A stretch of DNA of 7,844 nt from CAZVEE01 sp964625525 (GTDB taxonomy: Bacteria > Pseudomonadota > Alphaproteobacteria > JAJFIK01): assembly GCA_964625525.1 (NCBI GenBank), contig CAZVEE010000122.1, positions 1-7,844 of the forward strand. The letters are read 5' to 3'. Below are positions 1-7,139 of the stretch, piece by piece. Below the pieces are notes generated by a model, which was not told the origin of the DNA, did no database searches, and was given only the letters and a program-made list of their open reading frames with translations. A program made the translations under genes and the position numbers. Every line of letters begins with the position of its first letter. Position 1 is the first letter of the stretch.

Positions 1-1087
1 TGACACCGAGGAGAAACGCTGCTTCGCGAAGCGTCCGGACGCCGAGCTTTTCGAGGGCGTTGCGCACGTGCCACCGGACGGTGCTTTCCTGGATGCTCAA
101 ACGCCTGGTCAGCTCCGCCGCCGAGTGTCCGTCCACGAGCCTGGCGACGATCTCAGCTTCCCGATCCGTGAGACCGAAAAGCGCGAGTACGGGCACGACT
201 TCGGCCGGTGCACGGTAGAAGGGGCGAACCGTAAGGACCACGAAATCGGCATTCGAAGGATCGGCAATGATGCGATTGGCACGCGCCAGGCAGGTGCGAC
301 CATCCTCCGACCGAATCAGCCCCCATGCAGACATGTTGGCGGCAGACCCGCTGGACACCCGTGCCACCATGTCCTCGAGGGTGGCCTGGTTGAGACGATC
401 GGCACCGACAAGGCGGCCTCGAACCAGGCGAAGCGCGGCCCCAGTCTCCAGCATGCGTTCGGCCTCCCCATTGCAATGGGCCAGAACACCGGACCTGGTT
501 AAGATGAACAGCGCCGTGTTGGCCTCGTCGAGGCCGTGCCGAAAGACGTCAAGGGTCTCTTCATTGGCATCAATGGTCTTGCGGAGTTCACTTGCCAGCA
601 GCAAATGGGGCACCAGAAACCGAACGGCATCGAGGTCTTCGTCGGAATAGAGACGATCGCCGAGCTGCCGCGCGATCAGGATCTGGTTCCGGATGTGGCC
701 CTGCTTGTAGGTGTTGATCACGAGGTGTTCGAGACGGCCCTCTGGCCGGCAATACTCATTGTTGAACGCCGTACGCTCGAAGTTCGGTACCGCCCGCCGG
801 TTTGTTGTTATAAATCCGCGGCCAAGCCGATTCACGGGCGCGATACAGGGGTCTCGCGGCGCCCAGAAGCGATCATAGTCGGATGTTTTTCCGGTCAAAG
901 TGCCTTCGGACCGAAAGGCTAGCCGCGCCGACTTGCCGTCCCGTTCAGAGAGGAAGGCGCACTCCGCGCCCACGGCATCGGTCAGGGCGCGCAACATGAC
1001 GGGCCAGGTGGCGGGCTGGCGAACGCATTCATAGGCCAGCTGTATGAAGGCGTCGCGTCCTGCTTCCGTCTTGAGAGTCGCGGGCAT
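1..1087 (-). CDS. LuxR-family transcriptional regulator, C-terminus cut by window edge
   Basis: Reading the minus strand from the ATG at 1087 gives an open frame of 362 codons that runs off the left edge without a stop. The C-terminal part (about residues 306-362) is a typical LuxR/FixJ-type HTH: LTDREAEIVARLVDG, then a helix-turn-helix with ESTVRWHVRNALEKLGV, the usual 'TV..H..N...KLGV' signature. Probably only a few residues are missing. The N-terminal half is not a recognisable autoinducer-binding or receiver domain. Residues about 180-290 (ALFILTRSGVLAHCNGEAERML) resemble the PAS-like segment found before the HTH in many alphaproteobacterial regulators. The ATG follows a purine-rich GGGGGGCGAG stretch, and an in-frame TAG lies just upstream, which supports this start. 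It probably binds DNA as a dimer; its ligand and targets are unknown. It lies downstream of tRNA-Ser on the same strand, and its upstream region holds a possible autoregulatory operator. Confidence 0.9.
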   Translation of the reverse strand, partial: MPATLKTEAGRDAFIQLAYECVRQPATWPVMLRALTDAVGAECAFLSERDGKSARLAFRSEGTLTGKTSDYDRFWAPRDPCIAPVNRLGRGFITTNRRAVPNFERTAFNNEYCRPEGRLEHLVINTYKQGHIRNQILIARQLGDRLYSDEDLDAVRFLVPHLLLASELRKTIDANEETLDVFRHGLDEANTALFILTRSGVLAHCNGEAERMLETGAALRLVRGRLVGADRLNQATLEDMVARVSSGSAANMSAWGLIRSEDGRTCLARANRIIADPSNADFVVLTVRPFYRAPAEVVPVLALFGLTDREAEIVARLVDGHSAAELTRRLSIQESTVRWHVRNALEKLGVRTLREAAFLLGV

Positions 1088-1122
1088 CGTGTCTCGCCCC
1101 CCAATTCCCGCCACTTGCAAAC

Positions 1123-1155
1123 GCTACATGGGCAAGCTGGGTTTGCTACATGGGC
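1123..1155 (-). promoter_or_regulatory. Direct repeat, candidate operator of the LuxR-type gene
   Basis: The 11-mer GCTACATGGGC occurs at 1123-1133 and again, exactly, at 1145-1155. The spacing is 22 bp, about two helical turns, so both copies would face the same side of the DNA. The nearer copy is about 36 bp upstream of the regulator's ATG. A partly overlapping inverted repeat CTTGC-N13-GCAAG lies at 1114-1136. Position and phasing fit an operator, perhaps for autoregulation by the LuxR-type protein; that is inference. Confidence 0.4.
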
Positions 1156-1171
1156 CTTCGCTCTGGGACAA
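1143..1171 (-). promoter_or_regulatory. Weak candidate promoter of the LuxR-type gene
   Basis: On the minus strand TTGTCC (1171-1166) is followed after 17 bp by TAGCAA (1148-1143). This would give a leader of about 50 nt and place one direct-repeat copy over the spacer and -10 and the other just after the start site. The -10 is poor. The rest of 1088-1375 shows no gene. It does hold a GGGCCTT/AAGGCCC inverted repeat (1153-1159 with 1180-1186), which has a long loop and no clear role. Confidence 0.25.
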
Positions 1172-1375
1172 ATGTGAAAAGGCCCGCTCAGCCCGGTTTC
1201 CAGCCCGTTGCGGCCCTCCCTCGCTCCGTCCGCTCCTGGCGAGTTGCGGTCGATTGTGCACTGTTTCGTGTTTGTCCGGTTTTGGTAAAGTCGGCCCATC
1301 GTCACCGATGTCCAATCTGCGTCCAGGACAATGGCCGAGAAAGGTACCATATCTAGAGGCTGGGCTTGTCCAGAG

Positions 1376-1465
1376 TGGCGGATGGAGTGGGATTCGAACC
1401 CACGAGACGGTTGCCCGCCTACACGCGTTCCAGGCGTGCGCCTTCGACCACTCGGCCACCCATCC
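1376..1465 (-). tRNA. tRNA-Ser (anticodon GGA)
   Basis: The minus strand folds into a complete class II tRNA of 90 nt including an encoded CCA. The acceptor stem GGATGGG pairs with TCCATCC (one G-U), followed by discriminator G and CCA (1378-1376). The D arm contains GCCGAGTGG. The anticodon stem CACGC/GCGTG encloses the loop CTGGAAC, giving anticodon GGA (1431-1429), which reads UCC and UCU serine codons. A long variable arm of the serine type follows, then the T arm GTGGG-TTCGAAT-CCCAC. No anomaly is seen. It has its own promoter just upstream and lies between the solenoid gene and the LuxR-type gene, all on the same strand. Confidence 0.97.
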
Positions 1466-1506
1466 GCATCTCCACCGGAGTGGATTAGTCAGGTTTTAAG
1501 CGCGGC

Positions 1507-1534
1507 ACTATACCCACTCCGCGCGCTTGGGCAA
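1507..1534 (-). promoter_or_regulatory. Promoter of tRNA-Ser
   Basis: On the minus strand TTGCCC (1534-1529) and TATAGT (1512-1507) are separated by 16 bp. They are followed by a GC-rich discriminator (GCCGCGC), as expected of stringently controlled stable-RNA promoters. Transcription would start near 1500, about 35 nt before the mature tRNA 5' end. Confidence 0.65.
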
Positions 1535-1537
1535 GAG

Positions 1538-1562
1538 GGACGCGCGCTCTTTTGCGCGTTCC
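1538..1562 (-). terminator. Weak hairpin after the solenoid gene stop
   Basis: Directly after the TAA at 1565-1563, ACGCGC (1559-1554) can pair with GCGCGT (1545-1540) around an 8-nt loop, with a GG/CC extension across a bulge. The downstream sequence CCCTCTTG is not a proper U-tract, so this is at best a weak terminator between the solenoid gene and the tRNA promoter. Confidence 0.3.
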
Positions 1563-4500
1563 TTACTTGTCGCCGTCTCCCAGCGTATCGGTGGAGAAGC
1601 GCGTCTGGACCTGCGCCGTCAGAGCCACCACGGCCAGGGTCGTGAGAACCCACCCCATAATGATCATGAAGCGGTCGACGGCGATCACCCAGTTGCGTTC
1701 GGCCCACTCCGATGGCTGAGACAAAACGCTGGGCACCGCATGAGGGTCTGGTGTGGGATCCTCGGCCACTTCCACCGTGATCCAGAAACTCTGCTGGCGC
1801 AGATCCACAACCGGGATAAACGTGTCCAGGGCGTAGAGCAGCGGCCGGAACGCCGGATATTCCGGATGGAAGGCGGGGCAGGTGTCGTCGCTGCCGGCAA
1901 CCCGCCAATAGGCCAAGGTGTCTCGCTTCCGCACCGCGCTGTCGCGCAGCGCCGTCTCATAGCTCTCGAAGGATTGGTAATAGTCCGGCTGGGCGGGACG
2001 GATGGCGCAGAAGTCGGGCTGCTCCGCCACCGAAAAACTGATCAGGCCCAAAATCACAAAGCTCAAAAAGATGACACTCGCTCGCACCGCGCCGTAGCCG
2101 TAGAGAAAGACCTTGTCAGTGAGCCAGTAGAGCGCACGGGCAGGGTACTCCCGGGTTCTATTTTCAATGCGCAACCGCTCCACGTCCAGGTCCTGGGCGA
2201 TGGCACGTTTGTTATCCGCAAACAGCACATTGATGAGTTGACGGATCGGTTGCGCCGGCAGGATGGGTTCGCTGGCCCCCGTATGATCGCTATGCCCATT
2301 TTCCGTGAAGTGACGCTTTGAGGCTTGTTCGCGGCGGTCGGGTTCCTGGCGGCTGAGCCAGTCCATCCGCAGGGTTTTGCTCTGCGGCGACGGCGCGGCA
2401 ATGCGATCATACGTGAACCCGTCAAGGCGCAGCACGGTCAGCGGCTTCTGGCCATTTTGAGCCTCGTTGGACGAGCTCTGTGGCTTCTGGCCATTTTNNN
2501 NNNNNNNNNNNNNNNNNNNNNNNNNNNNNNNNNNNNNNNNNNNNNNNNNNNNNNNNNNNNNNNNNNNNNNNNNNNNNNNNNNNNNNNNNNNNNNNNNGGC
2601 TTCTGGCCATTTTGAGCCTCGTTGGACGAGCTCTGTGGCTTCTGGCCATTTTGAGCCTCGTCGGATGAGCTCCACGGACAAGTCCATGTGGTCTCCAGCT
2701 TGGCCTGTCCTGGCCAGCCGGCCCTGGTATCACACAGGATCGTGACCCGCGCTTCGGTCAGGTCCACGCCGCGTGGGGTCTCGTCATACTTGGCCCAGTC
2801 AATCGTGTCAGCGGCTTTCCCGTCTTCCCCGTCTTCTGGTCGGAAGACATCGGGGACGTCAAGTGATCGACAGTGAGCAGCCGATTGTCCGTTTTCGCCA
2901 TTTTCTTCCCGGGCCCTGTTCCAGAACAAGGTCCCCTCGACCCGCATCGCCCGCGCTTTCAAAAAGAACGGCCACTTGTTGCACGGCGGATAATAGAACT
3001 GAAAATCAATGCCCACGTCGAGATTGCTCACTCGCAATCGTCCAACGATCAATGCCGTCTTTTCGAAGCTGACATTGCCGCGCACGGTTGCCCCTGTCAG
3101 AGCAAAAGCTGCCGTTTGCCGGTCGCTATTCCAAAGAACACACTGCTTGACGGCAACATCCCCGGCGATAGAGGCCACGGACAAGTCAACCTGCCCGCAG
3201 ATCCGCGTCGGTAACGCGGTCGTTTGGCCGCAGGTATCGGCAGCGAGCCGAACATCCCCTTTGATGGTGCTATTGGACAAGTCGAGTGTGGTGCCGCGCG
3301 TTTCAGTGCGCCGCGGGGGGATGTTGATCTGTCCCCATTCACCGGTGTCGAGTTTTGTAAGATACTCGTTGGGCTTTGGATCTTGGTAGCTCTGCGGGTA
3401 CCAGAAAATCGCTGCACTGATCAGTTGCAGGTTTCCGCCCAGATTAGCCCGTGGAAGCGCCATGCGCCCGAACGCTTCGAACTGGTAATTGAAATAGACA
3501 TTGCCATCAACGGATAGGCCGGGCGCAAATAAGGCAAAGTCACCGGGACTGGTCGAGGTCACATCCGCAGTGTTCTGATCATGGTCGTCCTGGCTTGAGA
3601 GGCCATGACCTCGTTGTTGGCTCACCTGCTGCATGCATTGGATCATTGCTGTGCTGAGCACCAAGGATCCACCAATATGAGCGCGCGCCAGATTGATCCC
3701 GCCTCGGAAGCGAGTGTGCTGAATCTTGTCACGGAAGATTTTACTTCCGAAGCGTTCCACATTGTGGGTTGGCGCATAGGAATCGAACGATCCGTTCACG
3801 GTCAGGTCCGGCGCATGAATCGTCAGGAGATTGTACTGATTGGCGCCGCGCTCATTGGTGGAAGTGTTTTTCTCTGTGTCAGGATTACCGTTCATCGCCT
3901 CGACGGAGTAGAATTCACTGCCGCGCAGATAGACAGTCCCTTTGATCTCCGTCGAAGTCAAAATCACACAGCCGCAAAACAGCGCATATTCTTGATCAGG
4001 GTTGCCTGCGGTGCGTTCGGCCCGGTCGAGGAAGCCGCCTAGGACATTTCCATTAATGGTGCTGCGGCGCAGGTCAAGGCTGATCCCGGCCATACGAAAG
4101 ACCTGGTCGGCAAGCTCACTATTGACATATCCGATCTTACTACCCCGAACATCCACCATGCCGCCGATTTCGGCATTGCGGAAGGCGCAGCCTCGGATGA
4201 CGGCGCCGCGCCCAAGACGCAAATCCCCACCGATCTGGATTTGAGAGGCCCAGACCGACGGGACTTCTTTGGACGTGAAGTGGGTGCCTTCCAGGTCGAG
4301 GCTGCCCGCAATTCGCGCCTCTTCGAGGTTCAACATCCCGCAGAGTTCTGAGCGATTAGTTTCGTCCGGCCACGGATCAGGTGCATCAGAGCCCGTGTCC
4401 GACAGGTCCCAGAAGCGCAGCCGCATACTGCCACGCACCCGCAGCCGTGGTGCCACAAAGGCGCGATCCTGAAGGCCTGAGGCGGGTTTCAAGTCTTTGT

Positions 4501-6253
4501 TTGGCTCGGGGCCGGCTTTGATGCCCGTCGGAAAGGACGCATCAATCCTGAGCTGGCGGGCCACCAGGTTCCCGCGCACGATGGCATCGGACAACACCAG
4601 TGTGCCGCGTAAGGTCAGACGTGGCCCCATCCGCACGTCTCGGCCGACACGCAATCCGGCCCCGGAAAAAGCGACAAATTTAGGATCATAATGGGCATTA
4701 CGCAGATTGGTAGCTATCGGATCGGTCTGGATTGTGGACTGATTGATGAGCAGCGAGTTCGCGATGCGCGCATTCACCAGACGAATGCCGCCGCGACATG
4801 TCATGTTGCTCATACGAACATATCCGCCCACCGTCATACCGGTACCGCGTAAAGCAAAGTTGCGGTCGGCAAAGGCGCGGAAATCCACTTTCCGGATGAT
4901 CAAATCACCCTTGATGTTGGCTTTCCGCAAGCTGACGGCACCGATGAACGTCGCTTCCGAGACTCTTTTGTCAAGTTCCGGATCGGTGGCGATGCTCAAG
5001 TCCACATCGTCATCGTTTTCCGGGCCCAGTTTCACATCGCCTTCGATGACGGCCAGCATGAGATCAAGGGCGGTGCCCTTCACGCTCTGGTCTTTGTGTT
5101 TGAGTGCATGGATCCGCGGCCCGTCCATAAAGGCGCCATGGGCGAAGACATGGCCGCAAATCACAGCATTCCGGAAATGGAGTGATCCGTCCGCGCGGAC
5201 ATAGCGCAGGTCCAAAACCGTCCCGATCGACACATTGTTGCCAACGATTGCCATGTCGGTGGATGCGGACAGGTCAGCCCCCACCAGGCTGATGCCTCCA
5301 CGAATACGGGCACCCGCCAGACCCAAGGTACCCAGAATAATGGCGCGTTTCAGATCGACATCGCCTTCAATAGTGGCGCCTTGCAGGCTGAGCGCACCCA
5401 GCATTCTATTCCGGTGCTGAAAATAGGTCTTCACGGCGCGGAAACGGTTGTTGATGGTGCAGCTTCGAAAGCTGGCAGCCCCGAAAATCCGGGCCTCGTT
5501 CAAATTGACTTCGCCTCGGATATGGGTGCCAAGGAAGAAGAAGCAGGCCAACGACTCGTCTTCTGCCACATCCGCTTCGGCCTTGTTGATGACATGCGTC
5601 ACCGCGTCCTTGGGAAGGGGGGGCGCGGTCTGATCCAGGTGGTGATCCGAGTGTGCCTGATCCGGCAACACGATGCCGCTTTCGAAAAAGACATTGCCAT
5701 TCACTGTGCAGTTGCGCACCAGCACCAGGCCCTGAAAGCGCGTGAACTCGCAGCGCAGATTGCCGGCGAGGGTGGTGGAGCGGGCGGTAAGATGGCCAAC
5801 GCATGAGGCGGACAAAGCGAAGGTGCGCAGTGTCGTGTGATCAAGCCGAATGGCGCCGGCCCTTGGGGGCCTGTCGCCGGGTTTCTCGTCGTCGGCTTCC
5901 AGGCGGCACCCAATCAGGCGGATCGGTACGTCAACCGCGATATTGTAGAGATCCAGAGTGCCTGTAATCCGTGCGCCGACAATCACGATGCCGCGCCGGT
6001 GAAGCGTGATCGGTTGCGCGGGGTTGCGCGGATCGCGGCTCAGGGCCAGGGTGCGGATGATGGTGGCCGGGATGGTGCGGCTTGTTTTCCACGGCGTTGT
6101 TCTGTCGCGCGCGGCGGCGGCCAGCCGAGTGAGGTCCTCCTCAATCGGGATCCCGTCCGGCGTGAACCCGCGTCCGATTGGATGCGGGCTCAGGTCAAGG
6201 GCCTCCCCTTGTTCGACACAAGCGATAAGGCGATCGAGCAGGGCCGTGTCCAT
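1563..6253 (-). CDS. Giant beta-solenoid protein with tandem-repeat linker and C-terminal membrane anchor (interrupted by an assembly gap)
   Basis: The start is the ATG at 6253 (MDTALLDRL), preceded by a GGGGGGAG Shine-Dalgarno at 7-nt spacing; an open frame reaching to 6469 is ignored because it crosses the promoter. Residues about 1-80 are helical, without a signal peptide. About 83-1190 consist of roughly 20-residue coils made of G-x-[VLI]-x-[LF]-x-x-[AT]-x-I units (ARITGTLDL, ATIEGDVDLKRA, ARIAGSLDLEG, STIKGDVRL), a beta-solenoid pattern. After TCPW comes a linker of 13-residue repeats (SSSNEAQNGQKPQ) containing the 100-N gap. Beyond the gap, 310 residues end at 1563: LRLDGFTYDRI, a charged QLINVLFADN helix region, TM1 (about 2090-2025), a loop of about 115 residues with two Cys (FCAIRP, DTCPAF) and YALDTFIPVVDLRQQ, then TM2 (about 1670-1611). 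The solenoid is probably cytoplasmic and the loop periplasmic. It resembles actinomycete proteins labelled 'membrane-associated oxidoreductase', but I see no redox motif. Function unknown. The frame differs by one across the N run only because of the placeholder length. Confidence 0.85.
2443..2675 (-). repeat. 39-bp coding minisatellite interrupted by an assembly gap
   Basis: Units of 39 bp beginning GGCTTCTGGCCATTTTGAGC (plus strand) lie at 2443-2481, 2482-2497 (first 16 bases, then N), 2598-2636 and 2637-2675. The units at 2443 and 2598 are identical. The unit at 2637 differs at five positions, all in its last 14 bases, as expected of a degenerating array edge. On the minus strand each unit encodes SSS[N/D]EAQNGQKP[Q/L]. 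If the gap holds the minimum 23 bases there are four units; more are likely, because four would probably not have broken an assembly. Thirty-nine is a multiple of three, so gain or loss of units keeps the frame. Confidence 0.95.
2498..2597. other. Assembly gap of 100 N, length probably a placeholder
   Basis: Exactly 100 N lie inside the minisatellite. The left flank stops 16 bases into a unit and the right flank starts at base 1 of a unit, so the missing sequence should be 23+39k bases (23, 62, 101, 140 and so on). One hundred is not in this series. Every member is 2 modulo 3, whereas 100 is 1 modulo 3; this explains the apparent frameshift between the two parts of the gene. Confidence 0.93.
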
Positions 6254-6268
6254 GGTGCATCTCCCCCC
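6254..6268 (-). promoter_or_regulatory. Ribosome binding site that fixes the solenoid gene start
   Basis: GGGGGGAG (6268-6261) lies 7 nt before the ATG at 6253-6251. No comparable site precedes the upstream in-frame ATG at 6469, so the 72 residues between the two are not expected to be translated. Confidence 0.8.
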
Positions 6269-6303
6269 GGGATGTGTGCGCAGCGGCTTCAATCGGTTGG
6301 GCG

Positions 6304-6333
6304 ACGATACCCTTTTTGCGCGCTTCAACTCAA
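6304..6333 (-). promoter_or_regulatory. Candidate promoter of the solenoid gene
   Basis: On the minus strand TTGAGT (6333-6328) is followed after 18 bp by TATCGT (6309-6304). The predicted start near 6297 gives a leader of about 44 nt that includes the strong Shine-Dalgarno. The match is moderate and no activator or operator site is recognised. Confidence 0.45.
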
Positions 6334-6379
6334 GCGAGTAATTGCAGCACTGGCAGGCGGCTGTCTTGTGGCGGCTTTC

Positions 6380-6408
6380 TTGTTTTGCCGGCGGCGAAAG
6401 ACTACTCT
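6380..6408 (+). promoter_or_regulatory. Candidate promoter of the small membrane-protein pair
   Basis: TTGTTT (6380-6385), a 17-bp spacer and TACTCT (6403-6408) point toward the two small genes. Its -35 is about 46 bp from the -35 of the opposite-facing candidate promoter, so the two units share a compact divergent control region. GGCGGCT occurs three times around it (6356-6362, 6370-6376, 6426-6432). Confidence 0.4.
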
Positions 6409-6421
6409 GCATTCCAAACGG

Positions 6422-6504
6422 CGTAGGCGGCTGAACACGCCGCTCTACGGCGATGGATGGGCGAGACAAACGCCCATACCGGTGCGCGCTTTACGGGGCG
6501 CGCA
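6422..6504 (+). promoter_or_regulatory. Structured leader with three consecutive hairpins
   Basis: Three stems follow one another between the candidate promoter and the first small gene. Stem 1: CGTAGGCGGC (6422-6431) with GCCGC-T-CTACG (6439-6449), ten pairs with one bulged T and a 7-nt loop. Stem 2: ATGGGCG (6457-6463) with CGCCCAT (6471-6477), 7-nt loop. Stem 3: TGCGCGC (6483-6489) with GCGCGCA (6498-6504), 8-nt loop, ending four bases before the ATG at 6508. None has a U-tract, so they are not ordinary terminators. They could be a cis-acting translational control element or protein-binding sites. No known riboswitch class is recognised. Confidence 0.45.
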
Positions 6505-6534
6505 GCAATGGGGCAACGCTGGCGGGGCAGCGGC

Positions 6535-6816
6535 ATGGTCATTTTACGGGTGATATCGCAGATCTTGATCGCACTGGCGCTGATGCTGCTGGGCGCGGAC
6601 GCGGTGACGGCGTTGGAAACCAACACCATTGATCTGATGAGCTTGAGTGAATTCTTCGCCCTTCTGGGGCTCGGCGATGCGCAGGCCGGTCTGGAGAGCT
6701 GGGACGACGGCTTTTTCCGCGATGGCCTGATCCAGATCGTGTCCCTGTCGGCTTGGGCCGTGTTCGGGCTTGTGGGCGTTTTGTTGGCCTGGGCGGTTGG
6801 GACGGATGATGGGTAA
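6535..6816 (+). CDS. Small two-helix membrane protein A
   Basis: A 93-residue product is expected from the ATG at 6535, 7 nt after a GGGG purine stretch. ATGs at 6508 (102 aa) and 6457 (119 aa) are in frame, but the latter lies inside a hairpin, and the first membrane segment begins right after 6535. TM1 spans about residues 2-24 (ILRVISQILIALALMLLGAD) and TM2 about 65-88 (LIQIVSLSAWAVFGLVGVLL). The roughly 40-residue loop between them is acidic and contains SLSEFF and QAGLESW (50-56). I do not recognise a named family. The stop codon overlaps the start of the next gene, so the two are probably translationally coupled. The layout resembles that next protein. Function unknown; probably in the inner membrane. 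Confidence 0.7.
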   Translation: MVILRVISQILIALALMLLGADAVTALETNTIDLMSLSEFFALLGLGDAQAGLESWDDGFFRDGLIQIVSLSAWAVFGLVGVLLAWAVGTDDG

Positions 6817-7126
6817 GCTGGCGCGGTCTCCGGCGGGGATCGTCGGTCTCTTCTTTCTGATCGTGGCTTTGGTGGCGGTTGCGCGGGATGTGCTCGCGGC
6901 GAGCATCACGGGCATTTGGGCGCCGGAGCCGTTGGGCCAGGTCTGGGCCACCGTGCTGGGACGCGGCAGCCTGGTGAACTTCCAGGCGGGTGTGGAGCGC
7001 TATATCACGCCCGTTCTCTGGGAGCCGATCTTTACATTGCTGCTGTGGCCCGCTTGGATGGTGCCGCTTGGGCTGGCTGCCCTGTTCCTGCTCTTCGCCT
7101 GGGCGCCCTGGCGGCGCGACGCCTGA
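6806..7126 (+). CDS. Small two-helix membrane protein B, overlapping A
   Basis: The start is ATG at 6806 or the adjacent ATG at 6809 (106 or 105 aa), overlapping the end of gene A by 8-11 bp. TM1 covers about residues 11-31 (GIVGLFFLIVALVAVARDVL) and TM2 about 74-99 (PIFTLLLWPAWMVPLGLAAL). The loop contains EPLGQVW and QAGVERY (60-66), and the protein ends PWRRDA, a basic tail suggesting a cytoplasmic C-terminus. The pattern of LGxxW, a QA-rich helix, xLWxP and LLLWPA resembles small hypothetical membrane proteins I associate with Alphaproteobacteria; no function is known to me. It shares QAG[LV]Ex[WY] and helix spacing with protein A, suggesting tandem duplication. It converges on lepA 47 bp downstream. 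Confidence 0.75.
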   Translation: MMGKLARSPAGIVGLFFLIVALVAVARDVLAASITGIWAPEPLGQVWATVLGRGSLVNFQAGVERYITPVLWEPIFTLLLWPAWMVPLGLAALFLLFAWAPWRRDA

Positions 7127-7139
7127 TCAGGAGTGGCCG

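Noticed and set aside
1124..1459. 111-codon minus-strand frame beginning MAEWSKAHAWNACRR
   Set aside because: Its first residues are the translation of tRNA-Ser, a well-known false protein prediction; the rest is intergenic.
1376..1490. Possible attachment-site duplication at the tRNA-Ser (GGAGTGG near 1479 resembling the tRNA 3' end)
   Set aside because: The match is only about ten bases and imperfect, lies on the 5' side of the tRNA, and no integrase or mobile element is present.
1527..2321. 264-codon plus-strand frame
   Set aside because: It lies antisense to the membrane-anchor part of the solenoid gene, has no recognisable domain and is a GC-rich shadow frame.
2438..2495. C-terminal end of the long frame read straight through the N run (MARSHRARPTRLK repeats, stop at 2438)
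   Set aside because: This is the repeat read out of frame because the 100-N placeholder is not the true gap length.
2443..2675. CRISPR array
   Set aside because: The 39-bp units are directly adjacent with no spacers and sit in frame inside a coding sequence.
2598..2687. N-terminal part of the 2687-1563 frame (repeats of GSKWPEATELVQR type)
   Set aside because: It is also the minisatellite read out of frame on the far side of the gap; the gene does not start at 2687.
3605..5806. Several plus-strand frames of 80-153 codons (for example 3605-4042, 4743-5204, 5381-5806)
   Set aside because: They are antisense to the solenoid repeats; their composition mirrors the repeat codons and no ribosome binding sites or domains are seen.
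6254..6469. Upstream extension of the solenoid gene to an ATG at 6469
   Set aside because: It crosses the candidate promoter, lacks a Shine-Dalgarno, and its residues are of low-complexity non-coding character. The ATG at 6253 has an excellent ribosome binding site.
5837..6553. 238-codon plus-strand frame across the divergent promoter region
   Set aside because: It overlaps the N-terminus of the solenoid gene in antisense and crosses both candidate promoters and the hairpins; no domain is recognisable.
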